From: Cytospora piceicola
Taxonomy: Eukaryota > Ascomycota > Sordariomycetes > Diaporthales > Cytosporaceae
Direction of reading: 5' to 3'
Length of the DNA: 64,000 bases
NCBI GenBank assembly: GCA_023375675.1
Contig: JALQBC010000008.1
Location: forward strand, 992,001 to 1,056,000
The notes under the pieces are model-generated. The model worked only from the letters and a program-made list of their open reading frames with translations. It searched no databases and was not told the DNA's origin. The position numbers were made by a program, and so were the translations under genes. This document shows, piece after piece, positions 9,731 through 19,973 of this stretch (positions are counted from its first letter, which is position 1; the number at the start of each line of letters is the position of its first letter).

Positions 9731-11081
9731 TGTGAAGATCGCCCTCTGGTCGAGGGTTGCCGTACTCGTTTTCTGATTTTAATGAATGCAGGTTTGGAAT
9801 TGGAAAACGGGGAATGCAGATGAACTTTATCCAAGTCGATATGTGCACGCACGCTTCTCTTCTCAGGGTTTGTGACCTCCACACGTAGTCAAGAAACGGC
9901 TTCGAACTTGGTTTTCACGGATGATAAGAACAGGCCCGGGCTCACCTCTGCATCGAACATATTCGTATGTATTTCGGATTAGTGGCATACCAACAATTGT
10001 TTAAATAAGTCTACACGACGAACGCAAGTGCCGGGACAATAGATAAACCTAATGGCTTGTCACCCACAGACGTGTCCCGCACGCCAGCGCCAATACAGAA
10101 CACGAAGCATAGACAATTACTAATCTGGGCTACTGTAAGGTCATGTGGTATGGTGTCACGGCGCCTTTGACAACAAGCCAGATAGAGATAGTCTCGAGCC
10201 CTTGAGGGCGATCCGAAAAGTTCTTGCCAAATAGCGGAACGCCCGGGCATTATTTAACACGGATTCGTCCGGGCGTTTTCAATTCGGGCGTAGGCCCCCT
10301 TAATGGCTCTGTTTTTGTGCAAGGACGAGGACATGATATCCGTCAATATGAATTATATTCAATGTTTGCAGCCGGAGAGCTTCAGACCGAAACAGCGTAT
10401 GTGGGATGCAAGGCACCTGGGTGAGAACCTGCGCACCATGCTAAAGTAAGTAACCTTGAGAAAGTTGTGTTCCTCTTCAATACCTGATAGCAACGAACGA
10501 GCAGGTTGGAGGTGAAATGTTATTTGGAGCATTATCACAGTTCAGTGGTAAAGTCGCCAAGGCAATTAGTTCGTAATTATAGTTACGAAAAAGTAATACT
10601 TGGCACTCAACAATGGCGGCTTCCATGAGCCCTCCTCCGATTGGCCAATCCAAACATCTTCATCCTAATCGGGCAGGTTGCATTTGCGGACACCCACATA
10701 GTAAGCAATTTTGAAAGGCATGTAGGGTAGTAGTAGGCCGCCAACAGCGACTGTTTCAGTCCCCGAGCCTTTAATGGCCTACCATTTTTTATTTGGACCA
10801 GATGGAATGAACACGGTCAACCCTAGCGCTTACATGAGGCTTCTAGAGAGTCCGAGCTGATGATACGAGCAAGCGGAATGATGAAGCTTTCACTGAAGCA
10901 TTGAAGCCTGGACCAATGTTTGCAACCTTGGAAGATTCCAAGGTCGTCAGTCTCAGCTCTGGGAGGCCTTGTGCGAAGGTTCAAAAGGAGTCCATTCTCC
11001 ACCTCGAAAGTTCCCGTCGAATGCAGTCCGAGCCTCTCTATGGTTTGGAGATCCTGTGTCGGTTTTCTGACATACTCTACG
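9731..11081. other. Gene-poor spacer
   Basis: I see no supported gene. It includes the presumed promoter of the 1,383-residue protein (9,731-10,000). The rest holds only short ORFs with no codon structure. Base composition is ordinary, so it is not a RIP block. Confidence 0.5.
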
Positions 11082-11440
11082 ATGCGTACTACCACAGTCT
11101 CCGTCCTCTTGGTACATCTGCTAATTCTTCCGACCCAAGTTCGCGCGGCAAAACAATGTTACTTCGTCGACGGTTCTCTGCCAAACGATGGTACATCCTA
11201 CGTGCCATTCATTATCGTCCCTGCAATGTCGCTACTGGAGCCCGGACGTCTCACCTACAGACACTGACTACATTCGCGGAGCTCAAGGTCCTCTCGGCAA
11301 TGCATCACGGTCTGATGCTCTTGTCCAAGCCGGCTATTCTGCTAGAGTGGACCCACATCTGTATACCCTACGGCCAGCGCAACATATTTCTCTGGATATA
11401 ACGCTTGCTTATGCTAGTCAACGTCCTATGGTATAGCTCC
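11082..11440 (+). pseudogene. Probable relic of a small secreted cysteine-containing protein
   Basis: An ATG at about 11,082 starts MRTTTVSVLLVHLLILPTQV, a clear signal peptide. It is followed by AAKQCYFVDGSLPNDGTSYV, which resembles the start of fungal secreted proteins beginning CYxxDGS. The frame then stops at ~11,267. The continuation that looks coding moves into other frames (PTDTDYIRGAQGPLGNASRS, then THICIPYGQRNI). Frame changes without convincing splice sites suggest decay by indels rather than introns. The coordinates of the 3' end are approximate. Alternatively this could be a short intact 61-residue secreted peptide. Confidence 0.35.
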
Positions 11441-12699
11441 CGTGTCTTTGCAACAACTTTTACCTGCATACCTGGGGAAAGAATCTGTCATGCATTAGTT
11501 CCGGGACTGTACATCGACCGAAAGACTCTCAATATCTGTACAGCCTTCTTCAACCTCTCAATAGACGTCTTTATTCATCTACTGCCCCAAAGGGTTAATC
11601 CGGAAGTTACAGACGACGAGATTTCGCAAAATTGGTAGCTATATCGTAGTTCGATGTTTTTTTTACAAATTTAATAGACTCATCTGCCCGATATATCCTG
11701 ACAAAACACTTTCTAACAACGATTTAGTCGTATACATGGCTTATATTTCCGCCGGCGGCCGTATCTACTCGGTAATCACTCTACAGTATTCTAGTAACAC
11801 GACAAGTAGTAACACGACGTTCATATAGGCATTAGCTAAGAAGACCTATGTTTTCATTGTCCTCTGCATCCCCGCAATACCAAAAGCCTTCAGCGGTGCC
11901 CGGAAGGGTTTGTTAGGTAAGATTCTCAGGTCGCTACGTTCTAGAAACGCCTTTATTTATATAGCAGCCGCAAGCCATCTCCGGTCAAAGACAATGCATA
12001 GCGTCCTTATAACAACAGTATTACGCCTTCTGCTGGGTCGGATATGTACCACACGACAGAAGCTGGTGTTCCTACGCTGGGCTTAGAGCATGTTGTTCCT
12101 TTTCGCAACACCGTAAGCGCAGGTGAAACTTACAACGCGTCTGACCAGTCCCATGTAGCGCAGTCACCCGCCTACTGTAGTGGGATTTTGAAGACGACTG
12201 AACATGGTCATACGGAGCAAAATGTGTCGATATAATTGAATAAAGGCCCTTGTAATGCGGACCTGTATATCACGCTACAACACCCCTGGGTGCAACAATG
12301 AGGTGTTGATCCTGTCGAATCATTATGCGCTTCCAAGATCGGCCTTATCGAAGTAATCTTGCAAATATTTCGGTGTGTTTTGGGCTCCTTGAGAGGCGGA
12401 GACTGCACTGCACATATCCAACCGCACGGCTGATCAGGCACAGATATGAATTGCAGTCTTGTTCGAAAATTAGGGCAATTTGTGGTGGCCTGGAATATGG
12501 TGAAGTCTCAGTTCTATATGGTGCCTTCGTTTCAACCTGGGAGGGGGGTAACTTGAGGTACCTATCTGCGAGTAGGTGGCTACCACAATTTTTACACCTA
12601 TACTTACCTAGGTAAGCTTTTGGCACTTCTCGATGCTACTGATGCTACTGATATCTGTCTTATATACCTCTAATTGTATAAACTGCGTGTAGAATTTAG
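11441..12699. other. Gene-poor spacer
   Basis: No gene supported. The part at 11,640-12,040 is locally AT-rich with a short duplicated word (AGTAACACGAC at ~11,790-11,820). A TACCTA/TAGGTA cluster lies at 12,550-12,615. Confidence 0.5.
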
Positions 12700-12996
12700 A
12701 TAAGAGGTAATCTAGCTGATTTTCCGGGATCTAGACAGGAGGAACTGTCCAGACGAAAGGTACCGTTACCTCCGGGGCTCCCTACACTTGGCAGGGAGAT
12801 CGAGAAACAGGCCCTCTTGCCGTGTAGACAGGACGATCTTTCTGCACGGACTGAACCCCTTGAAAGCTCAAGCATGTTTCGAATACGATCCGAAGTGCAA
12901 GATTTTGATTTTCCGGACATGACAGACTACGATCCCGACGCCCCCGAGAATGGGCGCAGAGTCGAAGAGGAAATCCTAGGCTCGGAAACTGAATAA
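12700..12996 (+). pseudogene. Orphan 3' coding fragment with acidic C-terminus
   Basis: A 98-codon open frame starts right after an in-frame TAG at 12,697. It has no Met until two thirds along and ends at TAA 12,994-12,996. It reads like real coding sequence: SRRKVPLPPGLPTLGREIEK, then an acidic tail DFDFPDMTDYDPDAPENG and VEEEILGSETE. No upstream exon could be found. It is probably the last exon or a remnant of a degraded gene. Family not recognised. Confidence 0.3.
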
Positions 12997-13244
12997 ACTG
13001 GGACATCGATGTTGTGGGTTATTTCACAAGGCAGTTCAGCAACCAATTGAATCTCAATGGGCAGTCTCGTATATCATACGAAGCTAGTTGTTCTTTTAGT
13101 AGTAAGCGGTTAGTTAGGACCAAATATCATCTAGCAAACATAAATAGCCTTGTGAAAGTCGCATAGACGAGGGTAGCGAGAGCTGCTTCCAGCGGCTCCA
13201 TATATCGTCGACATTGCGCCTTGAAAGAAAATAAGACAGCCTCT

Positions 13245-14484
13245 TCAAGGGTCGAAGAAGTACGGCGGTCTCCCCCGCCTTTTGGGGTCAGGCTGCCGCC
13301 TTGCCATTTCCTCCTCCTCCCATGCGTAGCACCTGGAGGTGGGGGTAGAAACTTGCCTAATTCTCTCCATAGCGGCGGCCACCAAAGCCTCATCACATAC
13401 CCCACCGTCTAGTGGCTTCATCGTCTCATCTTGGATGAGGGCCCAGTCACCGTAATCTGGCCAGTCCTTCGGGTTGATCACACAGTGGTCACGGAACGGC
13501 GGCTCCCGTGGAATTTCGTGACCAAATTTGAAGATATGGTGATCAGCTTTCCCACGGTAGTGGTGCCAACGCCATTTGTTCTCCAGGGTGATACGAATTG
13601 GGAGAGGGCAGGGGCTGGTATCTATTTGTGGGCTTGGGCTTGGTGATAATAGGAAGTCCAGAAGATCGCTGAATTGCCTTTCGGTAGGTGGTGCAATAGT
13701 AGAAGCACTTTTTGGGTTATGTAAATAGATGCCATTGCACTGCATAGTAAATTAGATACCAGTCTCTGCTTTGCATGGGAAATGTTATCTTTGTCTGAAA
13801 GGTGCTTACCTCTTCTTCATCTCTTCCACGGTCAAAGAGAACAACACCTCCGAATATATGGTGCTCTGCCCAGTACCCAACAACATCTGCCAAGCCGTTT
13901 GGATACCTATCAAATTCCACATAAAGGTCAACATAGAATGGGGTGGGCGGTCCGTATGTGATGTGCATGTACTGGTCTTCTCCTTCCGAGGTCAATGCAA
14001 GCTCTTTTGTAAGCCAGTCCTCCCACTCAGCATGTTTATGAGTACCGTCGTCTAGTTGATAGAGAAAAACAGCGATATCATGACAGGCAATTACAACCAT
14101 TTCAAGGAGGCGAAGCTTATATGTTATAGAGCCCGGAGATGTGTTTTGGTAGGCCTGTAGAAGCTTTGAGACAAACATTAGCCCACTTCCAATATGAGAT
14201 ACTATGTGTTGCCTCACCTTAGGCTCGAATTCGACAGAATCAATATCGAATTGCGAGCGAAAAGCTCGGGTCTTGTCCATGGTTCCAGGGCACAAGTCCT
14301 TGTGATCAAGGACAGCTTGAGGGAATCCTTCACAGAATCTATGGTCCTCTTTATAGATGTTGCTGATTGGCATCCCATCAACAATCTGGGCATAGGTAAA
14401 CTCAGCAATTGGTGTAGACAGAAGCTTGGCCATGGCGTGTTTAAAGGAGGCTTGATGCTCTGCATTCAGGCTTGTAAGAGACAT
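13245..14484 (-). CDS. Hypothetical protein, two exons, 389 aa
   Basis: Exons are 14484-13810 and 13739-13245. The intron at 13809-13740 (GTAAGC...TGCAG) joins ...FDRGRDEE to CNGIYLHNPKSAS in phase 0. The protein begins MSLTSLNAEHQASFKHAMAK. It is a soluble mixed alpha/beta-looking protein with no signal peptide or membrane segment. Its C-terminus is basic and proline-containing (EEEEMARRQPDPKRRGRPPY). A region around HDIAVFLYQLDDGTHKHAEW and FYVDLYVEFDRYPNGLADVV looks globular. I do not recognise the family. Good codon structure, a clean intron and absence of frameshifts argue that it is a real gene, perhaps lineage-restricted since it sits beside gene-poor sequence. Confidence 0.7.
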
Positions 14485-16510
14485 GATCGCTGATGCACAA
14501 GCTTGAATGAAGGCTGTGCAGCTCTGTGCCCGAAAGTGAGTGTGTAGTTACCACAAGGTTCTTGGTGACACTGGAGAGTGTAGTGGGCGAGATTAAAGGT
14601 CGAAGAGATGCGGTGTGGGGACCTCGGGATTAGCACCTTGAATACTTACATTTGTAGACACTGCCTTAGTAAGTACCTAAGTATGTGGGTACCAAGTGAG
14701 GATCAATGTTGTTGGACGGAAAGTCCCAACAGTGAGTGTTGATTGGGAGCTCGATTCAATGTTCGGCTGGTCCACTGCTATTCTAGGAATAGTTGTCTCT
14801 ATCATTGAAGACTCCACCTGGTCGCTTCCCTCCTCAGCCTCGGACCTACTTCGGACTCTCTTGTCTAAGGTCAGACTGTAAGTGACTTCGCCGTAGGGAA
14901 TGCAGTAGATACTATAGCGGAAATTCGTAGGGCTTAACAATGGTTATCCGGCTTAATAATGGTTCTCCCCTAACATACGACTACAGTATAACTAATAGTA
15001 GCTTAGAAAATAACCGTTATCCCGAGGGCAACCGTTGTTTACTTCCCCCCTATAATAATGCGGCTTAGGCTTAATTCTGGCCGATGTAAATTATCTCTCC
15101 TGTTTCCCTTCTATCTAGGAATACCTACTAATAGAAGGTTGTTGCTTTGCTTAAAGACATGTTACCTAATAGAATACCTAGGTACCGAGGTAGGTTCTTC
15201 GGGTTAAATATTAACTTGCTTGCTTGCGTACCTTCCCAAGGGTTCCTTTTCTTTAGCGAAGAGAAAGGAAATCTTTTATAGAAAAACAAGGCACGTATTA
15301 CCTCCTAGCGAATTCGGCCCATCAGATTAGGCCCCTAACTATAAAGGCAACCTCGAGAAAGTACTGACTCGGTCGCTCTTTCGCACGAGAGTGCCCTTGC
15401 AAGTATGTATCCTTCCCTATTTGAATTCTTATCGAACTGGAAACTCCAGGCTGACTAGGTCATGATCGCTTTATCAGTTTGTCGACGGTCTCAAGCGTGC
15501 CTATCTCATAACTCCTACCAATGCTGTCCCCTATCAGTCATTGCGCATTCTGCTTAGTTTAAAACTTTGGCACGAGCTTAGTCACGCGTTTGTCCACAAC
15601 CTGGCCGGAGAGCTGTTCAGGCGTATCCCCCGGAAGTCTCAGTTTCGTGGAATGATGAGGAGAGGGCGACCGGAGTTGGTGAAAGCGGAGACTACATGGA
15701 ATGCACGATATAGGGCGAAGTTTGGCTGGAAGTGCCAGCCTCTGTGTGGACTGTTTCAATGTTCAAGAGCTTCGACCTTGAGGCGAAGTGCAGCCACATG
15801 CCAGTAGATAATTCCACATGTGCAGCTATGGTAGGAATATCCAATACCTAGCAAATATTGGACCATCCGGCTTCAATCCTGATAGTTTGAACCCGACGCG
15901 AGATTCATCTGAAAGCTCTAGCCTTCATGTGGGCTGATACATGAGATTCATTCAACTTGGAGGCGAAGTTCTTCTTAAAGCTCTAGCTTTTGTGTATGCT
16001 GACTTAAGAGATTCATTCAACCTTGAGGCGAAGTGCGGCTAGTAGTCCCAGCCGCGGTAGGAACATCCAACCCAGTGCTTACAGCTTCAACCCTGATGGT
16101 TCAACCAGGACGCGAAGTTCCTCTGGAGACTCCAGCCTCTGTGCAAATCAAACCACACCGGTCCAATACCAACCTATCTCCAACTTCACATCTTTAATCC
16201 AGTGGCCAATTCCACTTGGGGGCGTTCACGTTCCGGGTCCCTTCCACAAACACAGGAAACTTGGGAGTCTCTACCTATCTGACCTCCACCAACAGTAAAT
16301 CTTCCCTTTTCTACCTCCTCCATTCGCATTGACACTTTTATTTCCACCTGCCTTTTAGATTACATTGTCACCATCTCCGATCCCGTTTCTCCTTGGGTCA
16401 CCAACCACCTTTGGGGGGCACTCGGCAACCAGGAAACGGGCTTGGTGTGGTGTTTCATACGCTGCTAAGTATCTTTTACAAGCTGGGAACGTTTAGATAC
16501 TTTGGTAAGT
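14485..16510. other. Intergenic with AT-rich patch and tandem repeats, upstream of zinc-finger gene
   Basis: No gene supported. At ~14,900-15,350 there is a TA-rich patch with a two-copy GGCTTAA(C/T)AATGGTT motif (14,932 and 14,951); it may be a small RIP-affected repeat relic. Tandem repeats occupy ~15,705-16,155. CT-rich sequence at ~16,300-16,400 suits a fungal promoter/5' UTR for the gene starting at 16,511. Confidence 0.5.
15705..16155. repeat. Six diverged tandem repeats of ~65-115 bp
   Basis: The word GAGGCGAAGT (or GGGCGAAGTT/ GACGCGAAGTTC variants) recurs at ~15,712, 15,781, 15,897, 15,960, 16,025 and 16,110. Each is followed by an AGC...CCAGCC or CTCTAGC element and TTCAAC. Units at 15,893-15,957 and 15,957-16,021 are the best-matched pair. 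The array lies 350-800 bp upstream of the zinc-finger gene start. Confidence 0.7.
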
Positions 16511-19175
16511 ATGCAGCCGAAGCTGGTACACGATACGGCCTCCAACACCGGCTCGAAGCAGCTGACAAAGGAGGCCAAGTCGAAGGTTGAGGGCGTGGCT
16601 CGTCCTCAAGCTGGTCAAGAGAGCCCGTACCAGCGGGAGCAGAAGCGCCATCAAGCGCAGGCATACGTAGGCCAGCCAGTCCAGGGTACCCAGTTTCCCT
16701 ACGTGCCTTCCTTGACCTCTGAAATGCTTACGACCCTTCCCGCTGCCGCCTTCCCCATGCTTCTGGACACTGAGGACCTACTCAATTTCGACTCGCAGGA
16801 AGTCTGGGCACAGTTCAACTCGTCCTTTCCAACAAAGTCCTTCCCACCCGGACCTTTCGATCAGCAGGCAGGTGCCAGCCTCGAGAAAGCCTTCAGTCTG
16901 AACAACAAGCCCTCCTCAAGTTCGGCTGCCGCCATCCATCAAACGGCCTTGCCTGAAGTCAAGGTCAACGTAAGTCAACTTGCTTCCATCCTCTCTTCCT
17001 CTCCCCTTCCAAGTCCCAACACATACCCACACCAAGACGATACCACGGCACCACACGGCACCACAAGGCACGGAAAGCCTCACCTTCTTTAGCACATACA
17101 ATCCTTTCGTCTTCGCGATCCTGTTGCCACTCCACTCCATTGCACGGTCGCACCGTACTGTTACTCTTTGCTTTCTGTCCATCTTTGCTTCCTTGCTTTT
17201 GCTTCTCTACTCCGTCCTTTTCCCTGCAATCATCACGACCTCGGGAGGTCTATATAACACTGCACCGCCTAGTTCCAATCAGTAACGGACTCGAAATCCA
17301 TTCGGTTGGTCTTTCAAACCTCATCCGACCCCATCTTTCTATTCGTTTGTCAATCGGACGGCAGAATGTCGATGCAGTCGTCAATTAACCTAATGTACTC
17401 TGTAGACTGCCATGGACTCGAACCCTCCTTTCTCACAACCTGCGACCATGGTCGATGACAAGGCTGTTGCCATTCCACTCATTTGCCATCTGTGCCCCAG
17501 GAAGCCTACCTTCTCCGATGTTTCACATCTACTGACCCACGTCTCTTCGAAGTCACACCTTGCAGCTGAGTTCAAGCTCAAGCACTCTAAGAAGGCTGAG
17601 GATCAGGATGCCCTTGTCCAGTACGACCAGTGGGCCCAGGACCACGGCGTCAATGATCTGGTCGCCAACCGTATCGCCGCCAAGGAGCAGAAGAAGGCCC
17701 CTAAGAGACAGCGAGTTGTAGGCAATGAAGTGAGTGGTTGGGTGATGCTTTTCTCTTGGGCAGGCAAGACTGACAAAAATGACAGCACCCGAAGAAGAAA
17801 GCCCGTAAGGAAGTCAAGGACGAGATTGACGACAACAACCAAGACCAGCTGCATCAAGTTCCTCCTCAACCCAATGCAAACACATGGCACCTACACACGC
17901 CAAGGGACAATTCCTTTGATGATCCATACAACACTCCCACCAACAAGAGATTCTTTAGCGTCTACAACTTCGCCGAATCTCCACAGATCTCCACGTACAT
18001 CAAACAGGAGAGCGCCCACTCTGGAACTGAGGTGGCCGAGGCTTCCTTCCAACCAAACACGACGGATCTTGCAAACTACGATCTCAGCGCGACAAAGTTG
18101 AAGGGAACTGTCTACCCGGGGATGAGCATCTTCGATGCCGCTACAGAGGACCAGCGACGAAAGCGCAACCAGAAAAAGCTGCCGTCTGTATTGCAGAACA
18201 TGGTGCTGACATCCGAGTCGGTCGAGCAGTATGAGTGCATCTGGGATGGAGACATGTCTGGGGTCACCAGAACCAGAAACGTTTACGACAGCCCGTCCAT
18301 CGATGGAAGCCCAGTAAGTAGAAAAATCGGCTCAAGTGCAAACCAGGTGATCAGGATACTGACAAGGGTTGCTTTCCAGGATGGCAAGGACAATCTGCCC
18401 TCAACTGGCAACAAGCGACGTGGCCGACGAGCCGTCATAAGTAGCCCTGGCCCTCGTCGACAAACTAGGGCGTCTACCCGAGCTGCCTCCTCCAAGGTCG
18501 GAAAGCGCGGATCTGTTGTGCCCAAGCAGGTATCACTGAAGATCGAGGAAGGCCTGGATTCTGATGACGCCACAAGCAATTCGCTTCGTGCACCCAGCCG
18601 ATGTGTCTTTGATGGCGATGCCGACGCCGAAGCCGACACCATTTCGATGGAAGACGACGTGTTCCAGGAACGCCGTCAACCTGGTCAGGGTTTGTTTCTC
18701 TCTCCCTACCTACTCTTTTCATGTGTAACAGCCCTGCTAACTTGTAACATTTGCAGGTACCGCTGCACTCCCTACTACAAGCCATCCGTTCGGCCATCCA
18801 ACCGCCATGCAGGCCCTGCCAACCAACATGCCTCTGAATGCGACGTCCTCCATCTTCAACAAGAGCGCTTCAAACTTCTTCGATGGTTTCGGAATGAAGG
18901 AAAATGACAACCTCAGCTTTCCGCTGCAGCAGCCAGTTCCCATGCCCAGCTACTTTGCTCCACAGGGCCACAACATGCAGCAGAATGGCTTGAACCCCCT
19001 TTGCGTTCAGCGCCAGGACAACTTCCCTTTTCTCTATGGCGCTGGTTCGTTTGACAACTCAAAGTCGTCTACCCCAGCCTTCCAGACCTTGAACGGTACT
19101 GACTACAGTGGCCTGGGCTCCGGTGCTCCGTACCAAACTGGACATGTCAAGCGGTCTGAATTTGAAATCTTGTGA
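16511..19175 (+). CDS. C2H2/U1-like zinc-finger protein, probable nuclear regulator
   Basis: Five exons: 16511-16969, 17406-17729, 17786-18313, 18380-18689, 18757-19175. All introns are GT-AG and the join stays in frame for 679 residues. Exon 2 encodes the one recognisable domain, ICHLCPRKPTFSDVSHLLTH followed by VSSKSHLAAEFKLKH, a C2H2-type finger. Basic patches (KKAPKRQR, HPKKKARKE, NKRRGRRAV) look like nuclear localisation signals; the rest is disordered and Ser/Gln/Asn-rich. Known only as a conserved ascomycete zinc-finger type; a DNA- or RNA-binding role is inferred. Intron 1 is 436 bp, long for this organism. The start is the first ATG; a TTTG|GTAAGT donor-like site overlaps it, so an upstream exon is possible. 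Confidence 0.8.
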
Positions 19176-19973
19176 CTCTCGACGGAAAATGCCCGGGAAG
19201 ATGCATTGGACCGAGTGCTTCACAGGGTCTGCCGGCAACCCTTTTGCATGTCAAACTTGACACGCATGGGGTGGACTAGGCTTTCAACGTGATACTTCAA
19301 TCTCATGTTATGAGATGCAAAGGCCTTCATTGGGCTCCTTTCCATCACTTCATGGATACCCACATTGGGATTTCACTGGGTTCACAAAATCATCCGCGGC
19401 ACCGGGATCTCCAAAACTATTTCACCAGATGAGACGCCTGCACGTTTCATTTTGCCACGTCAGAGTTCGGATATTATCTCGCAAGACCTAAGACAACAAC
19501 ATACGACACGGAAGCATCACAGCCCTGGACGAAGTTAGAGCTCGTTTATTTCGTCTTTTGGGATTGCTTTAGTGGAGGCTGGTATCATATTTGCTTTCTT
19601 TGTCTTCTCTTAGCGGCGCCCACATGTGGCATATTATCATTTGGGCAGATCGGTTAACATATTTCTTTGGGACTGGCGTTTTGAATGGGCCGACGCTTAA
19701 AAGTAAGGGGCGTGTTGCGAAGCAGGGTGTTCAGGCGAGCACCGCAGTAACTCGCCGTTAGGCAATTCGGCGTCAGGTCAAACTACACGACTGCATTATG
19801 GGACATTCCGGCTTAGCGATTGGGGGATGGTGGGTGTATAAATCGGTGACGAGGGCTGAAGTCGGGTCTGGGTCAAATAGCTTTAGCAAATGCCAATAGA
19901 ATCATCGTTGCTTTCAATTATCAACGATTCACCGTGCGTACATTTCGAAGAGAGAATTGTATTCATACAACTT
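19176..19973. other. Intergenic between convergent genes
   Basis: 3' flanks of the zinc-finger gene (+) and msh3 (-). No ORF with coding character. Confidence 0.6.
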
